DNA of 5,801 bases from an uncultured Bacilli bacterium (GCA_947595415.1 CANQER010000068.1:1-5801); one strand, 5' to 3'; counted from the stretch's first letter, positions 1-5,662 are shown. Numbers and translations are program-made. Notes: generated by a model from the letters alone, not told the origin.

Positions 1-84
1 AAAGGTTATAAAATAAAACAAACCATTCAAAAAATAAAACGTATGACTATTAATATATAAAATCTGGGAAATTTTACTAAATAC

Positions 85-113
85 TTGACAAAATCTTATC
101 CCAGTGTTAGAAT
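85..113 (+). promoter_or_regulatory. SigA-type promoter of the 191-residue protein gene
   Basis: A perfect -35 box TTGACA (85-90) is followed by a 17-bp spacer and a -10 box TAGAAT (108-113, five of six consensus bases). A TGn extension (TGT, 105-107) makes it an extended -10 promoter. Transcription should begin near 120, giving a leader of about 24 nt that contains the ribosome binding site AGGAAGG (131-137), six bases before the ATG. The match to consensus suggests strong, housekeeping-type expression. One arm of an inverted repeat (CTGGGA 64-69 / TCCCAG 99-104) lies between the -35 and -10 boxes. Confidence 0.85.
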
Positions 114-143
114 AACAGAAATTTTTAAAAAGGAAGGTATTTT

Positions 144-719
144 ATGAAAATCGAAAAATTAGAAAATATTCATATTGTTAATAATAGTTTAGAAGATGTT
201 AGAAATTTAGATGTATCTAAAAAAGCTAATGTAGAAAGACTTAGTGCCAAATATAATAAGTATATGAAAAATTTGTATGAAAATTTAGAGTTTTATACAG
301 ATAGTAGTACAGCTAAAGCTTTATATCCAAAATTAGAAGAATATTTATTATTAGTTTTAAAAAAATGTATTAATTTAGGATATAGTGAAAGTAAACTTCA
401 TTACCAACTTTCTTTAAATGCAGAACTTGCTTTAGAAAAATTAGCTCAAATTAGTGAATTAAACTTTTTTGCTGAACCATATGTGTTAGGATATGTTCAA
501 TTAGATGGACAATGTAGATATATTTTAAAAACTAATATATATGCAATTGTTACTAATAATTTAACATCTGCTGAAAAACGTGTTAATAAGATTTGTTCTG
601 AATTACAAATTTCTAAGAAAAAGTATAATATGAAATTAATTCAAATTTCTAAAGAAATTTCAAGAGCAAATAATTATAAGACAAAATTAAAAAAAGAAAA
701 AATTAACGTTAAAAAGTAA
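144..719 (+). CDS. Hypothetical 191-residue lysine-rich helical protein
   Basis: I do not recognise this protein. The start is well supported: AGGAAGG lies six bases upstream and a near-consensus promoter lies just before that. The reading frame is open to a TAA at 717-719 and is followed at once by a hairpin terminator, so it is a single-gene transcript. No signal peptide or membrane segment is visible. The chain looks mostly alpha-helical: a tyrosine- and leucine-rich helical stretch at about residues 28-75, another at 80-103, a shorter, possibly beta region at 108-138 (contains YVLGYVQLDGQCRYI), then a long helix from about 141. The C-terminal 30 residues are strongly basic, ending in a lysine-rich tail (about 8 lysines in the last 13 residues), which could bind nucleic acid or the ribosome; that is inference only. 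It contains three scattered cysteines (75, 124, 151) without a metal-site pattern. It converges on the leucine-rich-repeat operon, with no sign of functional linkage. Confidence 0.85.
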   Translation: MKIEKLENIHIVNNSLEDVRNLDVSKKANVERLSAKYNKYMKNLYENLEFYTDSSTAKALYPKLEEYLLLVLKKCINLGYSESKLHYQLSLNAELALEKLAQISELNFFAEPYVLGYVQLDGQCRYILKTNIYAIVTNNLTSAEKRVNKICSELQISKKKYNMKLIQISKEISRANNYKTKLKKEKINVKK

Positions 720-735
720 CTTTATGATATATGAT

Positions 736-775
736 AAAACCCCAGTTCTATTTTTAAGAAATGGGGTTTTTATTA
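736..775. terminator. Bidirectional intrinsic terminator between convergent genes
   Basis: AAAACCCCA (736-744) pairs with TGGGGTTTT (762-770), nine base pairs with a four-GC core. An inner four-pair extension (746-749 with 757-760) is possible. On the plus strand the stem runs into TTTTTATT, a good U-tract for the gene ending at 719. On the minus strand the stem ends in TTTTATCAT, so it can also terminate the operon whose last stop codon is at 801. Its placement midway between two converging genes fits shared use. Confidence 0.85.
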
Positions 776-800
776 TACTTATTTTAATAAGACAAGTATT

Positions 801-1082
801 TTAACCATAAAGTCTTTTTAAAGTTATTCTTTTATTATCACTTTCAATTACAATTATATCTTTATCATCATCCTTTATTTCTTTGCCATATTTACTGTTT
901 AATTTGCCAAAAGTTAATAGCGTATTTTGATTAAGTAAATATTCATCTAAATAAATAATATCTCCACTTTTAATAATACTTTCTGTATCATGAAACTCAA
1001 GATGTAGTTCATAAGTATTATTGTTTTTATCTTTTAGGAAGTATCTAAATCCATTTATTTTTTCAATTTTTAATTTTTTCAT
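801..1082 (-). CDS. Small 93-residue protein translationally coupled to LRR gene
   Basis: This is the second gene of the minus-strand operon. Its ATG (1080-1082) overlaps the TGA of the upstream leucine-rich-repeat gene as ATGA, and a perfect Shine-Dalgarno AGGAGGT (complement of 1091-1097) lies eight bases before the start, inside the upstream gene. This arrangement predicts translational coupling and possibly fixed stoichiometry. The protein has no signal peptide or membrane helix. It looks mainly beta-stranded: an N-terminal strand-turn-strand (residues 3-28, with KNNN at the turn), then a segment reading GDIIYLDEYLL, then an FGKLNSKYGKEI segment, a DIIVI strand and a terminal strand ending LKRLYG. 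The order of short strands and the GDII-type segment recall a small OB-like barrel, but I cannot confirm the fold. From memory, short proteins ending in a similar KRLYG motif occur in other gut low-GC Bacillota without assigned function. It could be a partner, chaperone or immunity protein for the LRR protein; this is inference from gene order only. Confidence 0.85.
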   Translation of the reverse strand: MKKLKIEKINGFRYFLKDKNNNTYELHLEFHDTESIIKSGDIIYLDEYLLNQNTLLTFGKLNSKYGKEIKDDDKDIIVIESDNKRITLKRLYG

Positions 1083-3241
1083 AATTTCCTACCTCCTTTT
1101 TTTTCATTTTGTTGTGCTATTACAAATAGTCTGTCAGTAGCTTGATTAGGCTCTATTGTTATTAAATTAGGAGCATTTACTGCTATTTTATGCCTATTTT
1201 TACCTCCTAGAAAATAACTACCTATTTTTTCAACATTAGGTAAATTTAATTCCCTTAGTTTTATGTTAAAGCTTAAACAATCATCATATATTTCCTTTAT
1301 ATATGGTAAATCCAGTTTTTTTAAATATAAATTATATCGTAAAAATTTATTTCCTATTATTTCAGCACTAGGCAAATTTATTTGAGTTAATTTTTGATTG
1401 TGACATAAAAATTTCTTTCCTATCTTTTTTACGTTAGGTAAATCAAGTTCTTTTAAGTTTTTATTATTCTCTAAGAAACAATCGCCAATCTCTATTACAC
1501 TAGGTAAACTTATTTGATCTAGTACGTTATTATAATTTAAAAAATCATTTCCTATTATTTCAACATTAGGCAAACTAACTTTTTTAAGTCCTATATTTAT
1601 ATCTAAAAATGAACTCAAAATTTTTTTTACATTAGGTAAACTTATTTGATCTAGTGCTTCATTAGAATTTAAAAAACCATCACCTATCACTTCTACATTA
1701 GGCAAACTAACTTTTTTAAGTCCTATATTTCTAGGTAAAAATAAACCCAAAATTTCTTTTACATTAGGTAAATTTATTTGATCTAGTACTTCATTAGAAT
1801 CTAAAAAATCATAACCTATTTTTTCAACATTAGGCAAGTCAATTTCTCTTAATTTAATATTATCATATAAGAAACCATCCTCTATTATTTTAACATTAGG
1901 TAAATTTACTTTTTCCAAATATTGGCTACATCTCATAAAATCATCACCAATTTTTTCAACGTTAGGTAAACTTATTTGATTTAATATTTGATTAGAAGGT
2001 AAAAACCTATCGCCTATTATTTTTGCATTAGGTAAACTTATTTGATCTAGTACTTCATTAGAATCTAAAAAATCATTACCTATCTTTTCAACATTAGGTA
2101 AACTTATTTCATCTATCGCTTTATTAAAAGCCAAAAAACCATCCCTTATTATTTTAACATTAGGTAAATCAATTTCTGTTAAATAAATATTATTATTCAA
2201 AAAGTTATCTTCTATTTTTTCTATGTTTTTATTTATATATCCAATTATTTTATTTTCTTTATCTAATTTAATAATAATTTTTTCATTATTTTTATTAGTT
2301 ATAGTTACTTCTTTACCATAATCAGTATTTAAAACATTTATCTTTTCTATTTCTCCTATGGTTTTATGAAAACTTTCCCTTATTCTTTTATCATATAAAC
2401 TTATCTTTTTGTTAACTAAATCTAATATCAAATAATCCATCACAATATATTTTTCATCTTCAAATTTGTGTATGCCATTAGTATCTATAATTATATTATT
2501 TGGGCAATAATAAATACCATGTAATTCATTATTATATTTGTAATATTTCCCTTTTTTGGTACATACATAAGATGGTATTTCGAAATTGGAGTTTTTAAGT
2601 TTAAATGTTTGAACCATTCCATAGTATTTTTCAAAACTTTTAGTTAAACCTGGAATGATATTATCTAAGTTATTAGAAAATGTAGCATCAGGATTAACTA
2701 CTCTATGATTATATCTATTTTTTATCGATAATAAATGAGATGAATCTTTTTCAAATTGAATACTGATAACTGATGTACCATACAAATCTTGTCTTTTAGG
2801 TTCTTTAAAATCTTGTCTTCTTATTTTATCAACATCTTTTTTTACAGCAAAAAATACATGACAATGGTTTAATCTTCCTCCATGAAAGGTACAAAGTTCT
2901 TCATTTGGTTGGTAGTATTTTCTAAAACTTTGGATATCTTCTTCAGTCTTACATTCATATAAATCATAACCAGCTTCACTTAATAATTCTTTAGGAGATT
3001 TAGTTGGTATGTCTTCATCAATATTTTCAACATTTACTAAACTATAGATAAAATCTTTAAAGTTTCCCTGTATATTATGTTTTACTATGTCGTCATAAAG
3101 AAATTTACTTGGTTCAAAGTGCTCTAATAGTAATTTAGGTAATAACCCTTTTTGTTCTAAAAGAATAGGGAAATAATCTCTACAAAAATGAGCCATATTT
3201 TCGCCATATTTTTTCTTAATTAACTTTAAATCTTCATTCAT
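1079..3241 (-). CDS. Cytoplasmic-looking leucine-rich-repeat protein, 720 aa
   Basis: The start is supported by AAGGAG (complement of 3248-3253) six bases upstream and an extended -10 promoter about 40 bases further back. Three regions are visible. Residues 1 to about 210 form an uncharacterised domain with a helical start (KKKYGENMAHFCRDYFPILL), a segment GGRLNHCHVFFAVKKDVDKI (121-140) and a segment containing YGTSVISIQF (154-163), RYNH (176-179) and NPDATFSNNLDNI (183-195). Residues about 211-336 are beta-rich and aromatic, including YYCPNNIIID and KYIVMDYLILDL. Residues 337-688 are 16 consecutive 22-residue leucine-rich repeats with the core LPNV-x-x-I, then F-L-x-x-N-x-x-L. Residues 689-720 are a short basic tail. 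The repeats resemble the BspA-like/LRR_5 class, which mediates protein binding. Unlike typical surface BspA proteins there is no signal peptide, membrane helix or sorting signal, so a cytoplasmic location is likely. I recall similar N-terminal regions joined to LRRs in other gut Bacillota, none with known function. The 93-residue gene downstream is coupled by a 4-bp overlap. An effector, sensor or scaffold role is conceivable but unsupported. Confidence 0.9.
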   Translation of the reverse strand: MNEDLKLIKKKYGENMAHFCRDYFPILLEQKGLLPKLLLEHFEPSKFLYDDIVKHNIQGNFKDFIYSLVNVENIDEDIPTKSPKELLSEAGYDLYECKTEEDIQSFRKYYQPNEELCTFHGGRLNHCHVFFAVKKDVDKIRRQDFKEPKRQDLYGTSVISIQFEKDSSHLLSIKNRYNHRVVNPDATFSNNLDNIIPGLTKSFEKYYGMVQTFKLKNSNFEIPSYVCTKKGKYYKYNNELHGIYYCPNNIIIDTNGIHKFEDEKYIVMDYLILDLVNKKISLYDKRIRESFHKTIGEIEKINVLNTDYGKEVTITNKNNEKIIIKLDKENKIIGYINKNIEKIEDNFLNNNIYLTEIDLPNVKIIRDGFLAFNKAIDEISLPNVEKIGNDFLDSNEVLDQISLPNAKIIGDRFLPSNQILNQISLPNVEKIGDDFMRCSQYLEKVNLPNVKIIEDGFLYDNIKLREIDLPNVEKIGYDFLDSNEVLDQINLPNVKEILGLFLPRNIGLKKVSLPNVEVIGDGFLNSNEALDQISLPNVKKILSSFLDINIGLKKVSLPNVEIIGNDFLNYNNVLDQISLPSVIEIGDCFLENNKNLKELDLPNVKKIGKKFLCHNQKLTQINLPSAEIIGNKFLRYNLYLKKLDLPYIKEIYDDCLSFNIKLRELNLPNVEKIGSYFLGGKNRHKIAVNAPNLITIEPNQATDRLFVIAQQNEKKGGRKL
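1178..2233 (-). repeat. Array of 16 in-frame 66-bp leucine-rich repeats
   Basis: Sixteen units of exactly 22 codons follow one another without any insertion or deletion. Their first residues are 337, 359, 381 and so on every 22 to 667; the first and last units are degenerate. The leucine of LPN, the isoleucine at position 7, F-L at 11-12, asparagine at 15 and leucine at 18 are the conserved positions. Units tend to alternate between LPNVK and LPNVE types, giving a 44-residue (132-bp) superperiod that slips by one unit around unit 12. Some units are nearly identical in DNA: 2036-2101 against 1772-1837 (four differences in 66 by my count) and 1706-1771 against 1574-1639 (six differences). This points to recent duplication or gene conversion within the array. 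Confidence 0.95.
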
Positions 3242-3277
3242 AATAAGCTCCTTTTAAATGTTATATTTTCTAACTTT

Positions 3278-3306
3278 ATTATATCATAAGTTATTAGGTA
3301 AGTATA
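3278..3306 (-). promoter_or_regulatory. Extended -10 promoter of the LRR operon
   Basis: On the minus strand a perfect TATAAT (complement of 3278-3283) is preceded by TGA, an extended -10 motif. The -35 position at 17 bp spacing (3301-3306) reads TATACT, only three of six consensus bases, and lies within the palindrome GTATAC (3302-3307). Transcription should start near 3271, leaving a leader of about 30 nt with AAGGAG. The weak -35 suggests lower or activator-dependent output compared with the other promoters here. Confidence 0.7.
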
Positions 3307-3312
3307 CATTAA

Positions 3313-3348
3313 AAAAATACCTGACATTAGATATAGTCACGTATTTTT
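3313..3348. terminator. Imperfect 13-bp hairpin; second terminator or operator
   Basis: AAAAATACCTGAC (3313-3325) pairs with GTCACGTATTTTT (3336-3348) with one mismatch in 13 and a 10-base loop. On the minus strand the stem ends in a run of seven T, so it can act as a second terminator behind tRNA-Pro. It also lies about 42-77 bases upstream of the predicted start of the LRR operon, where an operator or activator site could sit. The terminator reading is the simpler one. Confidence 0.5.
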
Positions 3349-3353
3349 ACCAT

Positions 3354-3379
3354 AATAAAAAAACCTTGAAACAAGGTTT
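3354..3379 (-). terminator. Intrinsic terminator of tRNA-Pro
   Basis: On the minus strand AAACCTTG, a TTT loop and CAAGGTTT form an eight-pair stem (complement of 3361-3379) followed by a T-rich tract (TTTTATT). It begins about 11 bases after the CCA end of tRNA-Pro, as expected for a single-tRNA transcript. Confidence 0.85.
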
Positions 3380-3389
3380 ATAAACTAAA

Positions 3390-3466
3390 TGGTCGGGAAA
3401 ACAGGATTTGAACCTGCAACCCCTTGGTCCCAAACCAAGTGCACTACCAAGTTGTGCTATTTCCCG
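3390..3466 (-). tRNA. tRNA-Pro, anticodon UGG
   Basis: A full 77-nt cloverleaf with encoded CCA reads on the minus strand. The acceptor stem CGGGAAA/TTTCCCG is seven perfect pairs, followed by discriminator A and CCA. The D-stem is GCAC/GTGC with TTGG in the loop. The anticodon stem CTTGG/CCAAG encloses the loop TTTGGGA, placing TGG at 34-36 (complement of 3430-3432) with G37. The T-stem is GCAGG/CCTGT around TTCAAAT. UGG can read all four CCN proline codons by wobble. The C1:G72 pair and A73 are the bacterial-type proline identity elements. It is transcribed divergently from the operon encoding the enzymes that charge and proofread it. Confidence 0.97.
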
Positions 3467-3474
3467 ATAAATGA

Positions 3475-3503
3475 ATTATAACATTACAATTTGATATTGT
3501 CAA
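3475..3503 (-). promoter_or_regulatory. Perfect-consensus promoter of tRNA-Pro
   Basis: On the minus strand TTGACA (complement of 3498-3503), a 17-bp spacer and TATAAT (complement of 3475-3480) match consensus exactly, with a TGT extension before the -10. The predicted start, seven bases after the -10, is the A opposite 3468, leaving only about two bases before the mature tRNA 5' end at 3466. Confidence 0.92.
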
Positions 3504-3520
3504 TATATAATATTCATATT

Positions 3521-3549
3521 TTGACAATTTATACGTATTGTGATAGAAT
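3521..3549 (+). promoter_or_regulatory. Promoter of the deacylase-proS operon
   Basis: TTGACA (3521-3526), 17 bp, then TAGAAT (3544-3549) with a TGA extension (3541-3543). Transcription should begin near 3556, giving a leader of about 20 nt that holds only the ribosome binding site AGGGAGG (3565-3571). There is therefore no room for a T-box or other riboswitch. Its -35 box faces that of tRNA-Pro, and together they form an 8-bp inverted repeat (ATTGTCAA 3496-3503 / TTGACAAT 3521-3528). Confidence 0.9.
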
Positions 3550-3575
3550 TAGGTAGTATAAATTAGGGAGGAAAC

Positions 3576-4055
3576 ATGGAGGAAGTTTTAAAGTTACTAG
3601 ATAGTAAAAATATAAAATATGATATTATTTATCATGATGAAGTTCATACTATCGAAGATATGGATAAACTGGGTTTACTAGATAAAGGGTATATCTGTAA
3701 AAATTTGTTTTTACGTGATCAAAAAGGTAAGAATCACTTTGTGGTATCTTGTCTACATAGTAAAACAATTAATTTAGAACAATTAGCTCAAAAAATAGGA
3801 TCTTCTAAACTTAGTTTTGGATCTGAAGAAAGACTTGATAAATACCTAAAATTAAAAAATGGTTATGTTTCTCCCTTCGGGGTAATAAATGATGATAGTA
3901 AAACAGTAATATTTGTTTTTGATAAAGATTTAGTTGGTCAAACTAGGGTGGGATTTCATCCTAATACTAATAAAGCGACTGTTTTTGTAAGCTTTAACGA
4001 TATTAAAAAGATAATTTTAGATCATGGTAATGATTTACTTATAATAAAAATATAA
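3576..4055 (+). CDS. ProXp/YbaK-family aminoacyl-tRNA(Pro) editing deacylase
   Basis: This 159-residue protein is a free-standing YbaK/ProRS-associated domain, the family that includes ProXp-ala and PrdX. Members hydrolyse tRNA-Pro mischarged with alanine (or cysteine in some subfamilies) in the cytoplasm. Supporting segments are the N-terminal helix and strand (MEEVLKLLDSKNIKYDII), the CKNLFLRD strand with the family lysine at residue 42, the helical SFGSEERLDKYL segment, NGYVSPFGVIND (95-106), and GFHPNTNKATVFVSF (126-140) with histidine 128 where ProXp-ala proteins carry their conserved histidine. The length is normal for the family. The start is fixed by AGGGAGG four bases upstream and a strong promoter. 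It lies 16 bases before the proS ATG with no terminator between, so the two are co-transcribed. Because that ProRS lacks its own editing domain, this protein is the likely proofreader. The Ala-versus-Cys specificity cannot be decided from sequence alone; Ala is favoured by overall resemblance. Confidence 0.93.
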   Translation: MEEVLKLLDSKNIKYDIIYHDEVHTIEDMDKLGLLDKGYICKNLFLRDQKGKNHFVVSCLHSKTINLEQLAQKIGSSKLSFGSEERLDKYLKLKNGYVSPFGVINDDSKTVIFVFDKDLVGQTRVGFHPNTNKATVFVSFNDIKKIILDHGNDLLIIKI

Positions 4056-4071
4056 TAAAAAAGGTGATATG

Positions 4072-5508
4072 ATGGAAAAAAAATTTGTGAAAGCGATTAC
4101 TGCTCGTGATGTTGATTTTGCGAAGTGGTATACAGATGTTGTTAAAGAAGCTGAATTGTGTGATTATTCTGGAGTTAAAGGATTTATGGTTTATCAACCA
4201 AATGGTTATGCAATTTGGGAAAATATAATGAATAGACTTGATAAACGTTTTAAGGATACTGGGGTTTCTAATGTTAGTTTACCTTTATTAATTCCTGAAA
4301 GTTTACTTCAAAAAGAATCTGAACATGTTGAAGGATTTGCCCCAGAGGTTGCTTGGGTTACTCATGGAGGAGTTGAAAGATTAGAAGAAAGGTTATGTGT
4401 AAGACCTACTTCTGAGGTATTGTTTTGTGATCATTGGCAAAAAAAGATTAGATCATATCGTGACTTACCTAAACTTTATAATCAATGGTGTTCTGTTGTA
4501 AGATGGGAAAAAACTACTAGACCATTTTTACGTTCAAGGGAATTTTTATGGCAAGAAGGACATACTATTCATGCTAGTAAAAAGGAAGCTATGGATAGAA
4601 CGTTAATGATGCTTGATGTTTATTATGATTTTGTAACTGAGGATTTAGCTATTCCTTTAATCAAGGGACGTAAGACTGATAGTGAAAAGTTTGCTGGAGC
4701 TGAAGCTACTTATACTATTGAGGCTATGATGCATGATGGTAAGGCTTTGCAGTCAGGTACTAGTCATTTCTTTGGAGATGGTTTTGCTAAAGCGTTTGAT
4801 GTAAAATTTATTAATAAAAATAATGAATATGAATATGTTAATCAAACATCTTGGGGCTTTTCAACAAGAATTATTGGAGCTATTATTATGGTTCATGGTG
4901 ATGATAGTGGACTTGTTTTACCTCCAAGGATTGCACCTGTTCAAACTATGGTAATACCTATTTCTATGAATGATGAAAAGGTGGTTAATAAAGCTAATGA
5001 AATTTTGGATAGATTAAATAAGGCTGGAATTAGGGCTAATATTGATTTATCTGATAAGTCAGCTGGTTGGAAGTTTAATTCACAAGAGTTACTTGGTATT
5101 CCAACTCGTATAGAAATTGGTCCTAAGGATTTGGAAAATGATAAGGTTGTTGTAGTAAGACGTGATACAAGAGAAAAGGTTGATGTTTCTTTAAATGATA
5201 TTGAAGAAAAGCTACCTGTTATATTAGAGACTATGCAAAAGGATATGTATAATAAGGCTAAGAAGTTTTTGGATAGTAATATTGATGTTGCTACTAATAT
5301 GGAAGAAATGGTTAAGAAGTTTAATAGTAAACGTGGATTTATTAAAGCTATGTGGTGTGGCAATGAGGAATGTGAAGATGAAATTAAGTTCCAAACTGGA
5401 GGGGCTTCTAGTCGTTGTATTCCATTTGATGAGGAACATTTATCTGATAAATGTGTATGTTGTGGTAAACCTGCTAAACATATGGTTATTTTTGGGAAAT
5501 CTTATTGA
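4072..5508 (+). CDS. proS: Prolyl-tRNA synthetase, eukaryote/archaeal type
   Basis: This class II synthetase joins proline to tRNA-Pro using ATP. An ATG at 4069 is also in frame (479 residues); I prefer 4072 (478) because AAGGTGAT ends directly before 4069 and sits at better spacing for 4072. Counting from 4069: motif 1 is around residues 38-76 (GYAIWENI), then WVTHGG and RPTSE (112-116) for proline and ATP binding, motif 2 at about 142-168 (FLRSREFLWQEGHTIHA), and motif 3 at about 260-290 (TSWGFSTR to GLVLPPRIAP). An anticodon-binding domain spans about 292-390. The C-terminal domain has a Cys4 zinc-site pattern (C430, C435, C462, C465) and ends in the family's terminal tyrosine. No editing (INS) insertion lies between motifs 2 and 3, and the length is typical of the short form. 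It follows the editing deacylase gene by 16 bases in the same operon. Confidence 0.97.
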   Translation: MEKKFVKAITARDVDFAKWYTDVVKEAELCDYSGVKGFMVYQPNGYAIWENIMNRLDKRFKDTGVSNVSLPLLIPESLLQKESEHVEGFAPEVAWVTHGGVERLEERLCVRPTSEVLFCDHWQKKIRSYRDLPKLYNQWCSVVRWEKTTRPFLRSREFLWQEGHTIHASKKEAMDRTLMMLDVYYDFVTEDLAIPLIKGRKTDSEKFAGAEATYTIEAMMHDGKALQSGTSHFFGDGFAKAFDVKFINKNNEYEYVNQTSWGFSTRIIGAIIMVHGDDSGLVLPPRIAPVQTMVIPISMNDEKVVNKANEILDRLNKAGIRANIDLSDKSAGWKFNSQELLGIPTRIEIGPKDLENDKVVVVRRDTREKVDVSLNDIEEKLPVILETMQKDMYNKAKKFLDSNIDVATNMEEMVKKFNSKRGFIKAMWCGNEECEDEIKFQTGGASSRCIPFDEEHLSDKCVCCGKPAKHMVIFGKSY

Positions 5509-5523
5509 TTTCCTTTTTTGTAT

Positions 5524-5551
5524 AAAAAAAGTTATGATTGTTCATAACTTT
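5524..5551 (-). terminator. Terminator of tRNA-Arg, possibly shared with proS
   Basis: AAAGTTATGA (5528-5537) pairs with TCATAACTTT (5542-5551), ten pairs around a TTGT loop. Read on the minus strand, the stem ends in seven T, a good terminator about ten bases past the tRNA-Arg CCA. On the plus strand the U-tract is short (CTTTGAATTT), so it would be only a weak terminator for proS, which stops at 5508. No better plus-strand terminator is visible before the tRNA. Confidence 0.75.
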
Positions 5552-5561
5552 GAATTTCATA

Positions 5562-5638
5562 TGGCGCGCCCGTCAGGAGTCGAACCCGAAACCTTTTGAT
5601 CCGTAGTCAAACGCTCTATCCAATTGAGCTACGAGCGC
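5562..5638 (-). tRNA. tRNA-Arg, anticodon ACG
   Basis: A 77-nt cloverleaf with encoded CCA reads on the minus strand. The acceptor GCGCTCG pairs with CGGGCGC, with one G:U, then discriminator G and CCA. The D-stem is GCTC/GAGC with TTGG in the loop. The anticodon stem TTTGA/TCAAA encloses CTACGGA, placing ACG at 34-36 (complement of 5602-5604). A34 is normally converted to inosine by TadA, which lets it read CGU, CGC and CGA. The T-stem TCGGG/CCTGA encloses TTCGACT. It is a single-tRNA transcript converging on proS, with its own promoter and terminator. Confidence 0.97.
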
Positions 5639-5662
5639 ATATAAATTGCTTTCACATATAAC

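Noticed and set aside
1178..2233. CRISPR-like or satellite repeat, given the regular 66-bp period
   Set aside because: The repeats are contiguous, have no unique spacers, stay in frame and encode a clear leucine-rich-repeat pattern.
1079..3241. Surface BspA-type adhesin
   Set aside because: The N-terminus (MNEDLKLIKKKYG) has no signal peptide, and there is no membrane segment or sorting motif, so export is not supported.
2620..3241. ADP-ribosyltransferase-like reading of the N-terminal region, suggested by the GGR and GTS segments
   Set aside because: The spacing and a catalytic glutamate motif could not be matched convincingly; the resemblance is a few residues only.
1..3466. Genomic island integrated at the 3' end of tRNA-Pro
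   Set aside because: The LRR unit does lie beyond the tRNA 3' end, but I see no second copy of the tRNA 3' sequence and no integrase in the window. The tRNA also keeps its own terminator.
3504..3575. T-box or other riboswitch before the deacylase-proS operon
   Set aside because: The promoter at 3521-3549 leaves a leader of only about 20 nt, too short for a T-box, and no terminator hairpin precedes the start.
4941..5363. Minus-strand open frame of 140 codons inside proS
   Set aside because: It lies wholly antisense to the conserved anticodon-binding and C-terminal part of proS, has no ribosome binding site or promoter, and its composition is what a reverse reading of AT-rich coding DNA gives.
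5224..5439. Minus-strand open frame of 71 codons inside proS
   Set aside because: It is antisense to the C-terminal domain of proS and overlaps the other antisense frame; there are no start signals.
4072..5508. Genetic code 4 (TGA as tryptophan), suggested by the extreme AT content
   Set aside because: proS ends at TGA right after its conserved C-terminal tyrosine, and the LRR gene ends at TGA in an ATGA overlap. Tryptophans in proS are TGG.
5282..5599. Plus-strand open frame of 105 codons overlapping the end of proS
   Set aside because: It is out of frame with proS and runs through the terminator hairpin into tRNA-Arg, so its last residues are translated tRNA. No ribosome binding site fits.
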